Below, one piece after another: positions 8,345 through 16,289 of a stretch of DNA of 40,879 nucleotides; position 1 is the stretch's first letter; each line of letters opens with the position of its first letter. Position numbers and translations under genes: made by a program. The notes below the pieces were generated by a model. It ran no database searches and was not told the origin of the DNA. It saw nothing but the letters and a program-made list of their open reading frames with translations. This DNA comes from Micromonosporaceae bacterium (GTDB taxonomy: Bacteria; Actinomycetota; Actinomycetes; Mycobacteriales; Micromonosporaceae), in contig JAHRHA010000049.1 of NCBI GenBank assembly GCA_020027875.1, positions 1-40,879 of the forward strand. Direction: 5' to 3'.

Positions 8345-9583
8345 ATGGTTTCGCGGCGGACGATCATCACGGTTCCGGTGGCGGCGGTAGCAGCGGGAGT
8401 AGCGGCCCGCACCGCAGTCGCGTCAGCGGTCAGCCTCGACCCCGAACCGATCGCCACCGGTTTGCCGTCTGGCGTGGTGCCTCGAACGGTCGCGCGTCGC
8501 AAGAGCATTGTCGGCGGTCGGTTGCGTGTAGTGAAGGCCCAACCACGGCTGACTCACCTCGGCGTTTCGTGGGTCGGGACGAACGCAATGGTGTCAACCA
8601 AGAACGCCGCCGGTTGGACGGCCTGGACGATGCTGGATGGCTGCCACGGCGGTCCCGACGGACGAAAGTCCGGTAACCACGCCCTGCTCGTCATCCCTGG
8701 GACCACGGCCTACGACGTGGGGGTCACCGGCGACGGCGCCAGCGGTACGGTCACCGAGCTCAACACCATGGATGGGCCCGCGATCGCAGCTGCGGCGGAA
8801 CCGCAGAGCGGAATGCCCCTACCAGATGGCACCGTCTGCCCAGTGACCTATTTTCCCCGGGCGGCCTGGGGTGCCGATGAGGGCCTGCGATTCTCCGGTG
8901 GCGTTGAGGTATGGCCCAGCGAGTACGCCTCGACCCAGGCGCTGACCGTGCACCACACCGCGGGAGCGAACAACGACCCGGATCCGGCCGGCACGATCCG
9001 GGCCATCTACTACTACCAGGCCGTTACGCAGGCATGGGGTGACATCGGCTACCAATTGTTCATCGACGAGCATGGTCGGGTGTACGAAGGGCGCTGGTCC
9101 GGCACCGATTCAGTGCCGGTCTTCAATTCGACTGTGCCGCCAGGAACGAGGCCCGGCATGGTCACGGCCGGCCACGTCGGCGGCTACAACACCGGAAACC
9201 TTGGCGTGTGCCTACTCGGCAACCTCACCAACCAGGGTCCAACGCCGGCCGCCCGAGCCACGCTGGTTACCGTGCTCGCTTCATTGGCCCGCGTGTGCCA
9301 GATCAATCCGGAGACCGTGGTCAACTACGTCGGACCTACAGGCGCGACTCGAACCGTGCTCGGTATCAGCGGCCACCGGGACTGGGCCGCAACCGAATGC
9401 CCCGGAAACACCTTCTACCCCCAACTCCCCACGGTCCGGTCGGACGTGGCCAACCTCATCGCCAATCCCCCATCCCCCACTCCCACGCCGACCCCAACTG
9501 CTCCGCCCCCGACCCCCACGCCATCGCCGTCGCCGAGCCCCACCCCAACGCCTACACGGACTAAACGCCCTAAGCCGCATTAG
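8345..9583 (+). CDS. Secreted N-acetylmuramoyl-L-alanine amidase (PGRP/amidase_2)
   Basis: A 412-residue exported protein predicted to cut the amide bond between N-acetylmuramic acid and L-alanine in peptidoglycan. ATG 8345 is chosen because GGGGGAGG (8330-8337) precedes it by seven bases and a signal-like basic start plus hydrophobic segment (residues 1-29) follows. The PGRP domain spans about 168-368: the VHHTAG motif supplies His203, SGHRDW supplies His344 and ECPGN supplies Cys352 as probable zinc ligands, with Tyr236 in WGDIGYQLFI. Residues 30-165 form an extra N-terminal region. After about 374 comes a Pro/Thr/Ser-rich tail with a basic end that could span or bind the wall. It is followed by a convergent pseudogene. 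Confidence 0.92.
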   Translation: MVSRRTIITVPVAAVAAGVAARTAVASAVSLDPEPIATGLPSGVVPRTVARRKSIVGGRLRVVKAQPRLTHLGVSWVGTNAMVSTKNAAGWTAWTMLDGCHGGPDGRKSGNHALLVIPGTTAYDVGVTGDGASGTVTELNTMDGPAIAAAAEPQSGMPLPDGTVCPVTYFPRAAWGADEGLRFSGGVEVWPSEYASTQALTVHHTAGANNDPDPAGTIRAIYYYQAVTQAWGDIGYQLFIDEHGRVYEGRWSGTDSVPVFNSTVPPGTRPGMVTAGHVGGYNTGNLGVCLLGNLTNQGPTPAARATLVTVLASLARVCQINPETVVNYVGPTGATRTVLGISGHRDWAATECPGNTFYPQLPTVRSDVANLIANPPSPTPTPTPTAPPPTPTPSPSPSPTPTPTRTKRPKPH

Positions 9584-9589
9584 CTAAGG

Positions 9590-9602
9590 GCAACGCAGTT
9601 GC
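9590..9602. terminator. Small hairpin between convergent genes
   Basis: GCAAC-GCA-GTTGC can form a 5-bp stem in the 52-base gap between the amidase stop and the pseudogene stop. Both gene ends also carry TTAGCTAAG in opposite orientation (9580-9588 and 9635-9643). No U-tract is present; a weak bidirectional terminator is possible. Confidence 0.3.
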
Positions 9603-9635
9603 TCTGCAATCACTAGCGCAGGCCATGAGCCACTC

Positions 9636-11920
9636 TTAGCTAACTCGCTCGTTGCGCTGGGTCCCCCGGATGGCCGACCAGACCCGCTCGGGGGTCAGCG
9701 GTAGGTCGATATGGCGAACCCCGAGGTAAGCCACCGCGTCGATGACGGCGTTCTGTACGGCGGGCGTGGCGCCGATGGTGCCCGACTCTCCTATTCCCTT
9801 GACGCGCAAGGCATTTATCGGCGTCGGCGTCTGCATTGCCAGGAGCTCAAAGCTTGGCAGTTCGGCCGCGGTCGGCGGCGTGTAGTCGGCGAGGCTGACA
9901 GTGAGCGGCGTCCCCGAGTCGTCGTAGACCATCTCCTCGTACAGCGCCTGACCGACCCCTTGAGCGATGCCACCATGGCGCTGTCCCTCGGCGATCACCG
10001 GGTTGACAATCAACCCAGCGTCATCGACCGCGACAAGCCGCAGCAGGGCGCTTTACCGGTCTCCGTGTCAACCTCTACCAGGGCGAGGTGTACGCCGAAC
10101 GGGCAGGTGCTGCCGGCCGGCTTGTAGTCGAGCTCGACCACGAGCCCTGTCTCCGGTTCGAGTCGCGCGGAGAGCTCGGCCCAACTCGCGCGCCGCTCGG
10201 GTGCCGACAACACGAACCATTCCCCCGTCACGCGATCGAGCGCAACGTCGTCCTCGCCGACGTTCAGGCAGGCCGCCACCCGCGGCTGGATTAGCTCGCA
10301 GAGCCGATTGGCCGCCTCGTGCAGAGCCGAGCCGCCGACCTGCAGCGATCGGGAGCCGAAGGTTCCACCTCCGCGTGCCAGCTCATCGGTGTCACCGAGC
10401 ACTACCTGGATCCGTTCCAGATCGACACCGAGCCGGTCCGCGACCAGCATCGCGAAGGACGTGTGGTGTCCCTGGCCATGCGGCGCCGTGCCAGTGTGCG
10501 CCAGGACGGTGCCATCGGAGCGGACGGTCAGGCGCGCCTCCTCGGTGCCGACGCCGGTGATGTCCACATAGGCCGATATCCCGACCCCGAGCTGCAGGGC
10601 GCCGCCAGCGGCCCGCCGTCGACCCTGCTCCGCTCGCAGCGCCGGGTAGTCGGCCGCCGCGAGCACGGCCGCGAGGGCTGCGGCGTAGTCGCCGCTGTCG
10701 TACTCGGAGCCGGTCGGTGCCACAAAGGGGAAAGCGTCGACTGGCACGAAGTTCCGGCGGCGGACATCCGCCGGATCCAACCCGATCTCCGCTGCGAACA
10801 TATCGATGGCGCGTTCGATGGCGGCCGTGGCCTCTGGTCGGCCGGCGCCGCGGTAGGCCACAACCGGCGTGGTCGTGGTCACGACACTGCGCGCGCGGCC
10901 CTCGAACCGCGCGATGGCATAAACGCCGGTTGCCATCGATATCGTGCCCTCCGGCAGCGCCGCGCCGAGCCGCGGATAGGCGCCGGCGTCGGCCACAATG
11001 TCCAGCCTGTAGGCGAGGACCGAACCATCACGCCGTCCGCCGATCGTGACAGTCTGGCGTTGTGCGCGCCCGTGCCCGAGCGCCGTCATGCTCTCGCTTC
11101 GCGACTCTGTCCAGCGCACCCCGCGGCCCAGCCGCCGAGCGAGCCAGCAGACCAGGATGGCCTCCGGGTCGGTCATGGCCTTCGCGCCGAAGCCGCCTCC
11201 GACGTCCGGCGCGATGACCCGGAGCAGTCCGGGTTCGAGCTCGAGGTGACCCGCGATGACGTCGCGCAGCATGTGTGGAGCCTGGGTGGACGCCCATACG
11301 GTCAGCCGACCATCTTGTGCGGGTACGCAGAGCACTGCCCGCGGCTCCATCGGGACCGGCGCCAGCCGTTGATTGATCAACCGCTGTGTCACCACGACCT
11401 CGCAGTCGGCGAACAGGTCATCGACGGCACTCGAACTATACTCATGGACGACGTTCGTGCCGGCCGTTGGGTAGAGCAACACCGCGCCCGCGAGGGAACG
11501 ATCGAGATCGACCAGAGGTGGCAGTGGTTCGTAGTCCACCTCCACGAGCTCGGCAGCGTCCTCACCCTGACTGCGCAGCTCCGTTACGACCGCGACGACG
11601 GGATCGCCGACATGGCGGACCGTGTCCGCGGCGAGGCATGGCTGCGCCATCTCCGGCACGGCAGCGGAGATGAACGACTCCGGCTCGATCGGCGCGAGGT
11701 CAGTGTCCGCGGCGGTGAACACTGCGATCACGCCGGGCGCCATGCGGGCCTGGCCGGCATCGACCCGGCGGATGCGCGCATGAGCGAACGGGCTGCGGAC
11801 CAAGGTGAGCCACGCCGCACCAGCAGATTCGGGCCCGCGCAGGTTGTCCACATAGGTGCCTCGGCCGGTCACCAGTCGGTGATCTTCGACGCGAAGCACG
11901 CGCGTCCCTACGATTCCCAC
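9636..11920 (-). pseudogene. Molybdenum hydroxylase large subunit (xanthine/CO dehydrogenase family), frameshifted
   Basis: Two frames together make one CoxL/XdhB-type molybdopterin-binding subunit. The main part (11920 to about 10050) carries the N-terminal GTRVLRVEDHRLVTGRGTYV stretch, GGGFGAK, and VAYRGAGRPEA near residue 355. That is the AYRGAGR form, not the AYRCSFR of true aerobic CO dehydrogenase, so a related aldehyde- or N-heterocycle-type hydroxylase is likelier. After VDTETGKA the frame breaks near 10046-10052; adding one base restores LLRLVAVDDAGLIVNPV, which continues in the next frame to 9636 and includes the catalytic-glutamate motif KGIGESGTIGA. The frames overlap by four bases. 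The FAD and iron-sulphur subunits these enzymes need are not adjacent, so it is probably decaying; a sequencing error is the alternative. Confidence 0.85.
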
Positions 11921-12007
11921 GGTGCCACCATAGCCAGCCGATCATGCGGAGGCATGATCCGATCGGCCAACACCACAGCGGCGGACCGGTCAGGCCAGCT
12001 CAGCGCC

Positions 12008-12145
12008 TCAGGCGCCCCAGCCGGCCTGATCACCGCCGACTCGCTCGGCCCGGATCCGCTCGGCATGTCCGGAGCGGGCGTAGGCGGCCACAGGGTCAGG
12101 GTCGAGGCCCATCTCCTCGCGAACATCGCGCAGCAACGGGCGCAC
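12008..12145 (-). pseudogene. C-terminal fragment of an L-rhamnose isomerase
   Basis: Forty-five codons ending in TGA at 12008-12010 read [20 protein letters not shown], then [17 protein letters not shown] and DQAGWGA. They align gap-free with the last 45 residues of the intact rhaI in this window, differing at about ten positions. Everything upstream of VRPLL is missing and a stop precedes it in frame. The divergence suggests an old second copy or one from another source rather than a recent duplication. Nothing indicates it is translated. Confidence 0.85.
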
Positions 12146-12218
12146 TCATGCCGTTCTGCTCGCGAAACAGGTGGGCGAACCGCGAGACGGACAACAAGCC
12201 GGCGGGGCCAAGATCTAG
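12144..12218 (-). pseudogene. Scrap resembling an AraC-family HTH
   Basis: About 25 codons in a frame different from the rhaI fragment read [20 protein letters not shown], which resembles the second helix-turn-helix of AraC-type activators (SxSRFxHLFRxxxGxSP). It abuts the rhaI fragment at 12144-12146. Too short for certainty, but an AraC regulator beside a rhamnose gene would be a sensible ancestral arrangement. Confidence 0.35.
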
Positions 12219-12248
12219 TTGAGGGCGCGCCCCGATGACGCGGCCGGT

Positions 12249-12254
12249 TATGCT
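12249..12254 (+). promoter_or_regulatory. Candidate -10 for the toxin-antitoxin operon
   Basis: TATGCT lies six bases before the antitoxin ATG, placing the expected transcript start at or next to the A of ATG. There is no Shine-Dalgarno sequence, so a leaderless mRNA is suggested. No clear -35 is seen. Confidence 0.4.
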
Positions 12255-12260
12255 GGGACC

Positions 12261-12509
12261 ATGAAACAGCCGGCGCACGAGATGCCGTTGGACGAAGTCG
12301 GGCAACACATAGCTGAACTTCGCCTGGCTGCAGCGCATGGCGACGTTATCTACCTCACTGAGCAGGGGGAACGGCTGGCGGCAGTTATCCCGCTGCACAA
12401 CCCCGGTGCACGTCAGCCGGGCCGGCTGGCCACGGTGGTGGGGACCATGCCCGACTTCGAGCGGTTCGTCGACGTGGAGGCGACCCGGGATAGCTGGGAT
12501 CGACGGTGA
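12261..12509 (+). CDS. Type II antitoxin, Phd/YefM family
   Basis: An 82-residue protein with the Phd/YefM fold: an N-terminal MPLDEVGQHIAELRLAAA stretch and GDVIYLTEQGERLAAVIP, the conserved strand-turn-strand of the dimeric DNA-binding part, then an acidic, probably flexible C-terminus (FERFVDVEATRDSW) that would wrap the toxin. ATG 12261 is chosen over an upstream GTG because it follows a -10-like TATGCT and begins the family homology. The stop overlaps the toxin start by four bases (GTGA), the usual coupling in such pairs. Antitoxins of this type normally repress their own operon together with the toxin. Confidence 0.85.
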   Translation: MKQPAHEMPLDEVGQHIAELRLAAAHGDVIYLTEQGERLAAVIPLHNPGARQPGRLATVVGTMPDFERFVDVEATRDSWDRR

Positions 12510-12913
12510 CGACCGTCGTATACGACACAAACATCGTTGTCGCCTTGCTCAGCCAAACGGACTCACTTCACGAAGCCGCGGTTGAGTCGGCAGTCCGATG
12601 GGAGGCGCACGGGGCTCGAGCGGTGATCTCTGCCGTGAGCTGGTCGGAGCTTCGTATCGGCGCGATGCGACAGAGTCTGGCGGCAGAGCGCGCATTGATC
12701 GCCTTTCGAGTCGCGGCTGTGGATGACATCGTGCCGGTCGATGTCGACGTCGCGGAGATCGCTGCCAGCTTCCGCGCCGCAGATCTCAGCCTGCGTATGC
12801 CGGACGCGCTGATTTTGGCCACTGGCCGGCACGTCGGCGCCGCGGCCGTACTCACGGCTGACAAGCGGCTTGCCCGCGTGGCACCGGGCCTCACTGAGCT
12901 CGTCGCGGTGTAA
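12506..12913 (+). CDS. vapC: VapC-type PIN-domain RNase toxin
   Basis: A 135-residue single PIN domain. The acidic metal-binding residues are present: Asp7 in VVYDTNIV, Glu48 in SWSEL, Asp100 in RMPDALILATG and Asp119 in TADKRL. VapC enzymes are Mg2+-dependent endoribonucleases that cut tRNA or rRNA when released from their antitoxin. The GTG start lies inside the antitoxin stop, so the two are translationally coupled. The pair sits at the border between the decay zone and the rhamnose operon, a common place for mobile toxin-antitoxin modules. No critical residue is lost. Confidence 0.9.
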   Translation: MTTVVYDTNIVVALLSQTDSLHEAAVESAVRWEAHGARAVISAVSWSELRIGAMRQSLAAERALIAFRVAAVDDIVPVDVDVAEIAASFRAADLSLRMPDALILATGRHVGAAAVLTADKRLARVAPGLTELVAV

Positions 12914-13001
12914 GCCGTCAGATCGCCCTAGCCCCCCTCGGCTTGTAGATCTTGGTGCTTCACGGCGGCCGTAGCCACCGTCAAGTGCCGCGATCTAGAG
13001 G

Positions 13002-14318
13002 CTAACGGAGGGTGCGGTTGTCGACGATGCGCCGCATCTTGCCCACGGACCGTTCGACCGAATCGGGCGGCACGACCGTTACGGCAACTGTCACGCCGAT
13101 GGTGGCCTTGACCCGGCCGGCCAGGTCTGCCGAGACTGCGATGCGCTCCTGTTCGGACAGACCGGCCCGCGACTCCACCAGAACCTCCAACTCATCCAAC
13201 CGATCCGGACGGGTGAGTACGCATTGGAAGTGTGGGGCCAGCGCCGGCGTGTGGAGGATCAGCTCCTCAATCTGCGTCGGGAACACGTTGACTCCTCGAA
13301 TGATCATCATGTCGTCGCTGCGGCCGGTCACCTTCTCCATCCGCCGAAATCCCGGCCGCGCGGTGCCGGGCAGGAGCCGGGTGAGGTCGCGGGTGCGGTA
13401 GCGGATGATCGGCAACGCCTCCTTGGTCAACGACGTGAAGACCAACTCCCCGCGCTCACCATCCGGCAGGACCTCCCCGGTGACCGGATCGACCACCTCC
13501 GGATAGAAGTGGTCCTCCCAGATGTGCAGCCCGTCCTTGGTCTCGACGCACTCGTTCGCCACGCCCGGCCCGATGACCTCGGACAGGCCGTAGATGTCCA
13601 CCGCGTGCATCTGCGTACGCCGCTCGATCTCGGCTCGCATGTCGTCGGTCCACGGCTCGGCACCGAAGATACCCACTTGCAGCGACGTGCCCGCAGGGTC
13701 GATGCCCTGGCGCTCCATTTCGTCAACGATCGTCAGCATGTAGGACGGCGTCACCATGATGATCTCGGGCTCGAAGTCAACGATCAGCTGCACCTGACGC
13801 TCGGTCATGCCGCCGGACATCGGTATCACGGTGCAGCCGAGCCGCTCGGCTCCGTAGTGGGCCCCGAGGCCGCCGGTGAAGAGCCCGTACCCGTACGCGA
13901 CGTGCACCTTCATCCCCGGCCGGCCGCCGGAGGCCCGGATCGACCGGGCCACCAGGTCGGCCCAGGTGTCGATGTCGCGGCGTGTGTAGCCGACGACGGT
14001 CGGCTTGCCGGTGGTGCCGCTGGAAGCGTGGATCCGCACGACCTGCTCGCGGGGCACGGCGAACATGCCGAAGGGGTAGTTCTCCCGTAGATCCTGCTTC
14101 GTGGTGAAGGGAAACCGCGCCAGGTCGGCGGGGCCGCGCAGGTCGTCGGGCCGTACCCCGTGCTCGTCGAACGCTCGGCGGTAGAAGGGGACATTCTCGT
14201 ACGCGTGCCGAAGCGTCCACATCAGACGCTCCGCCTGCAGGTTCGCGATCTCATCCCGAGAGACGCGCTCGATCGGCTCAAGATCTTCGGGCTTGGGGGT
14301 CAGGTCTCGCAGGACCAT
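13002..14318 (-). CDS. paaK: Phenylacetate-CoA ligase
   Basis: A 438-residue adenylate-forming enzyme, full length for PaaK: phenylacetate + ATP + CoA gives phenylacetyl-CoA, AMP and PPi. It shows the P-loop SSGTTGKPT (residues 99-107), the adenylate-binding YGLSE (243-247), the YRTRDLTRLLPG stretch and the C-terminal GRSDDMMIIRGVNVFPTQIE hinge region. The substrate could be another aryl acid; the sequence alone does not settle this. The ATG is one base after the thioesterase stop, with GGAAGGGA as ribosome site inside that gene's end, so the two are coupled. No other paa genes are in the window. It is the last gene of the long rhamnose-led minus-strand array, and vapC converges on it. Confidence 0.92.
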   Translation of the reverse strand: MVLRDLTPKPEDLEPIERVSRDEIANLQAERLMWTLRHAYENVPFYRRAFDEHGVRPDDLRGPADLARFPFTTKQDLRENYPFGMFAVPREQVVRIHASSGTTGKPTVVGYTRRDIDTWADLVARSIRASGGRPGMKVHVAYGYGLFTGGLGAHYGAERLGCTVIPMSGGMTERQVQLIVDFEPEIIMVTPSYMLTIVDEMERQGIDPAGTSLQVGIFGAEPWTDDMRAEIERRTQMHAVDIYGLSEVIGPGVANECVETKDGLHIWEDHFYPEVVDPVTGEVLPDGERGELVFTSLTKEALPIIRYRTRDLTRLLPGTARPGFRRMEKVTGRSDDMMIIRGVNVFPTQIEELILHTPALAPHFQCVLTRPDRLDELEVLVESRAGLSEQERIAVSADLAGRVKATIGVTVAVTVVPPDSVERSVGKMRRIVDNRTLR

Positions 14319-14319
14319 T

Positions 14320-14769
14320 TCACGTCCCTTCCGGGGATACCAGCGTGCCCGAGACTACGCGACTGCGCCCTCGAAACTCCGCGATCACGTCTGCGTGGCC
14401 ACCGTCGGTGACGCGGCTGACCGTGACGTCGTAGATTCCGCTCCGACCCCGCCGCACCCGTTCCACCGCCTCTGCGACGAGTGAATCGCCCAGGTGGGCG
14501 GTCTCGAGAAAGGACACGTCGGCGCCCTGCGCCACGGTGCGGCGGTTGTAGGTGTTGCAGGCGAAGGCGAACGCCGTGTCCGCCAACAGCACGAGATAGC
14601 CGCCGTGGCAGATGTCGTGGCCATTGATCATGGTGTCGGTGACGCGCATGCGCGCCGTCGCCCGCCCCGGACCCACTGCTTCGATCGTGATCCCCAGATG
14701 CCGGGAAGCCCGGTCGTGGGCGTACATCGCCTCGGCACACCGTTTCGCCAGCGTCTCCGCGTCGGTCAT
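14320..14769 (-). CDS. paaI: PaaI-type hotdog-fold acyl-CoA thioesterase
   Basis: A 149-residue hotdog protein with the PaaI signature NGHDICHGGYLVLLADTAFAFACN (about residues 49-72) broken across the central helix; Asp64 matches the catalytic Asp of E. coli PaaI. PaaI hydrolyses ring-hydroxylated phenylacetyl-CoA thioesters and is thought to free CoA when the pathway stalls. ATG 14769 is chosen because homology begins there and it lies seven bases after the rhaB stop; the frame is open further upstream only as rhaB antiframe. The upstream ribosome site is weak, so coupling to rhaB translation is likely. It directly precedes paaK, which supports the assignment. Confidence 0.88.
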   Translation of the reverse strand: MTDAETLAKRCAEAMYAHDRASRHLGITIEAVGPGRATARMRVTDTMINGHDICHGGYLVLLADTAFAFACNTYNRRTVAQGADVSFLETAHLGDSLVAEAVERVRRGRSGIYDVTVSRVTDGGHADVIAEFRGRSRVVSGTLVSPEGT

Positions 14770-14776
14770 CGGATCA

Positions 14777-16276
14777 TTAGACACCACGTCTGGCGGCGAA
14801 CGCCCTGGCCTCGGCGGTCGCCCACGCCGCGGCGTCATCGCGCGGTTCGAACCGTACAAGCTGGGCGTGGCGGTGCAGCAGCGCCCGGAGCTCGGCCAGG
14901 CCGCCCGAGACAACGCCTAAGGCGCGGGCCTGCACCAGGGCGTTGCCCAGGGCGGTGGCCTCGACCGGCCCGGCGACGACGGGAAGGCCGCACGCGTCCG
15001 CGGTGAGCTGACACAGCAAAGCGTTGCGGGCACCCCCGCCGACGATGTGCACGACCTCGACCTCCTGGCCCGACAGCTCCTGCGCCGCCCGTACCGTCCG
15101 GCGGTGGGCCAGGGCGAGACTGTCGAGAATGCACCGCACGACCGCGGCCGGAGTGGTGGGCACCGGCTGGCCGGTCCGGCGGCACGCTGTGACGATCCGG
15201 GCCGGCATATCCCCGGGTGGCAGGAACGCAGGGTCGTCCGGGTCCACCACCGCCGCGAACGCCGGCTCGGACGCGGCCTCGCGCAGCAGCCGATCGAGAC
15301 CCACCGTGGACCCGGCCGCCTCCCAGGTCCACAGCGACTCCTGCAGGAGCCACAGCCCCATCACGTTACGCAGGTAGCGCACGGTGCCATCGACGCCCAA
15401 CTCGTTAGTGAAGTTCGCCCGCCGGCTGGCCTCGGTCAGCACGGGCGCGTCGAGTTCCACTCCGACCAGCGACCAGGTGCCGCAGGAGATGTACGCGAAG
15501 CGGTCTCCCTCGGCCGGCACCCCCACCACCGCCGAGGCGGTGTCGTGCGAGCCGACCGCGAGGACCGGCACGTCTGGCGCGACGCCCGTCTCCGCCGCCA
15601 CCGCGGTTAGCAGCTCGCCGATGCGTTCGCCGGGGTGGCGCAGCCGGGGGAATAGTGACGTTGGCAGACCCAGCCGCGTTATAAGGTCCGTCGCCCACGT
15701 CCACGATCGGGCGTCGAGGAGCTGGGTCGTGGACGCGTTGGTCAGTTCCGCGCCCAGCTCGCCGGTGAGCCAGTAGGCGAGAAGGTCCGGTATGAGCAGC
15801 AGCCGGTGCGCCACCTCGAGTGCGGGCGAGCCGCGCGACGCGACGAGCTGGTATGCCGTGTTGAACGGCAGGTTCTGCACTCCGGTGGTGGTGTAGACCT
15901 GCTCGGCGCCGACGTCGGCGAGCACCTTCGCCATGACCCCGTCGGTGCGCGAGTCCCGGTAGCACACCGGATTACCGATCAGCGCCCCACTCGCGTCGAC
16001 CAGCCCGTAGTCGACCCCCCACGAGTCGATGCCGATCCCGTCCAGCCCGGTCCCAGCCCGAGCACCGGCGGCGAGACGGCCCGCCGCGCGCAGCCCATCG
16101 AGCACGCCCCGGTAGAGCGCGAGAATGTCCCAATGCAGCGTCGCTCCAATCTGGACCGGCTGGTTGGTGAACCGGTGCGCCTCGGTCAGGTCTAATCGGT
16201 CCGGGCCGACGTGTGCGAGCATGACCCTTCCGCTGGACGCGCCGAGGTCCACCGCCGCGATGGCGACGCTGCCCAT
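14777..16276 (-). CDS. rhaB: L-rhamnulose kinase (rhamnulokinase)
   Basis: A 499-residue FGGY-family sugar kinase that phosphorylates L-rhamnulose to L-rhamnulose-1-phosphate. The N-terminal phosphate-1 motif AVDLGASSGRVM (about residues 8-19) and the rhamnulokinase-specific THR-free WDILALYRGVLDGL stretch are visible. GIDSWGVDYGLVD carries the likely catalytic Asp region, and the C-terminal domain has VHIVGGGARNALLCQLTAD followed by GPVEATALGNALVQARALG. It follows the aldolase/dehydrogenase gene by 13 bases and precedes the PaaI gene by seven, within the rhamnose operon. No missing key residues were noticed. Confidence 0.93.
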   Translation of the reverse strand: MGSVAIAAVDLGASSGRVMLAHVGPDRLDLTEAHRFTNQPVQIGATLHWDILALYRGVLDGLRAAGRLAAGARAGTGLDGIGIDSWGVDYGLVDASGALIGNPVCYRDSRTDGVMAKVLADVGAEQVYTTTGVQNLPFNTAYQLVASRGSPALEVAHRLLLIPDLLAYWLTGELGAELTNASTTQLLDARSWTWATDLITRLGLPTSLFPRLRHPGERIGELLTAVAAETGVAPDVPVLAVGSHDTASAVVGVPAEGDRFAYISCGTWSLVGVELDAPVLTEASRRANFTNELGVDGTVRYLRNVMGLWLLQESLWTWEAAGSTVGLDRLLREAASEPAFAAVVDPDDPAFLPPGDMPARIVTACRRTGQPVPTTPAAVVRCILDSLALAHRRTVRAAQELSGQEVEVVHIVGGGARNALLCQLTADACGLPVVAGPVEATALGNALVQARALGVVSGGLAELRALLHRHAQLVRFEPRDDAAAWATAEARAFAARRGV

Positions 16277-16289
16277 TACGGAGCTCGGC

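Noticed and set aside
10319-12238. Long plus-strand open frame across the molybdenum hydroxylase pseudogene
   Set aside because: Antisense to clear molybdenum hydroxylase and rhaI remnants, with no recognisable protein features.
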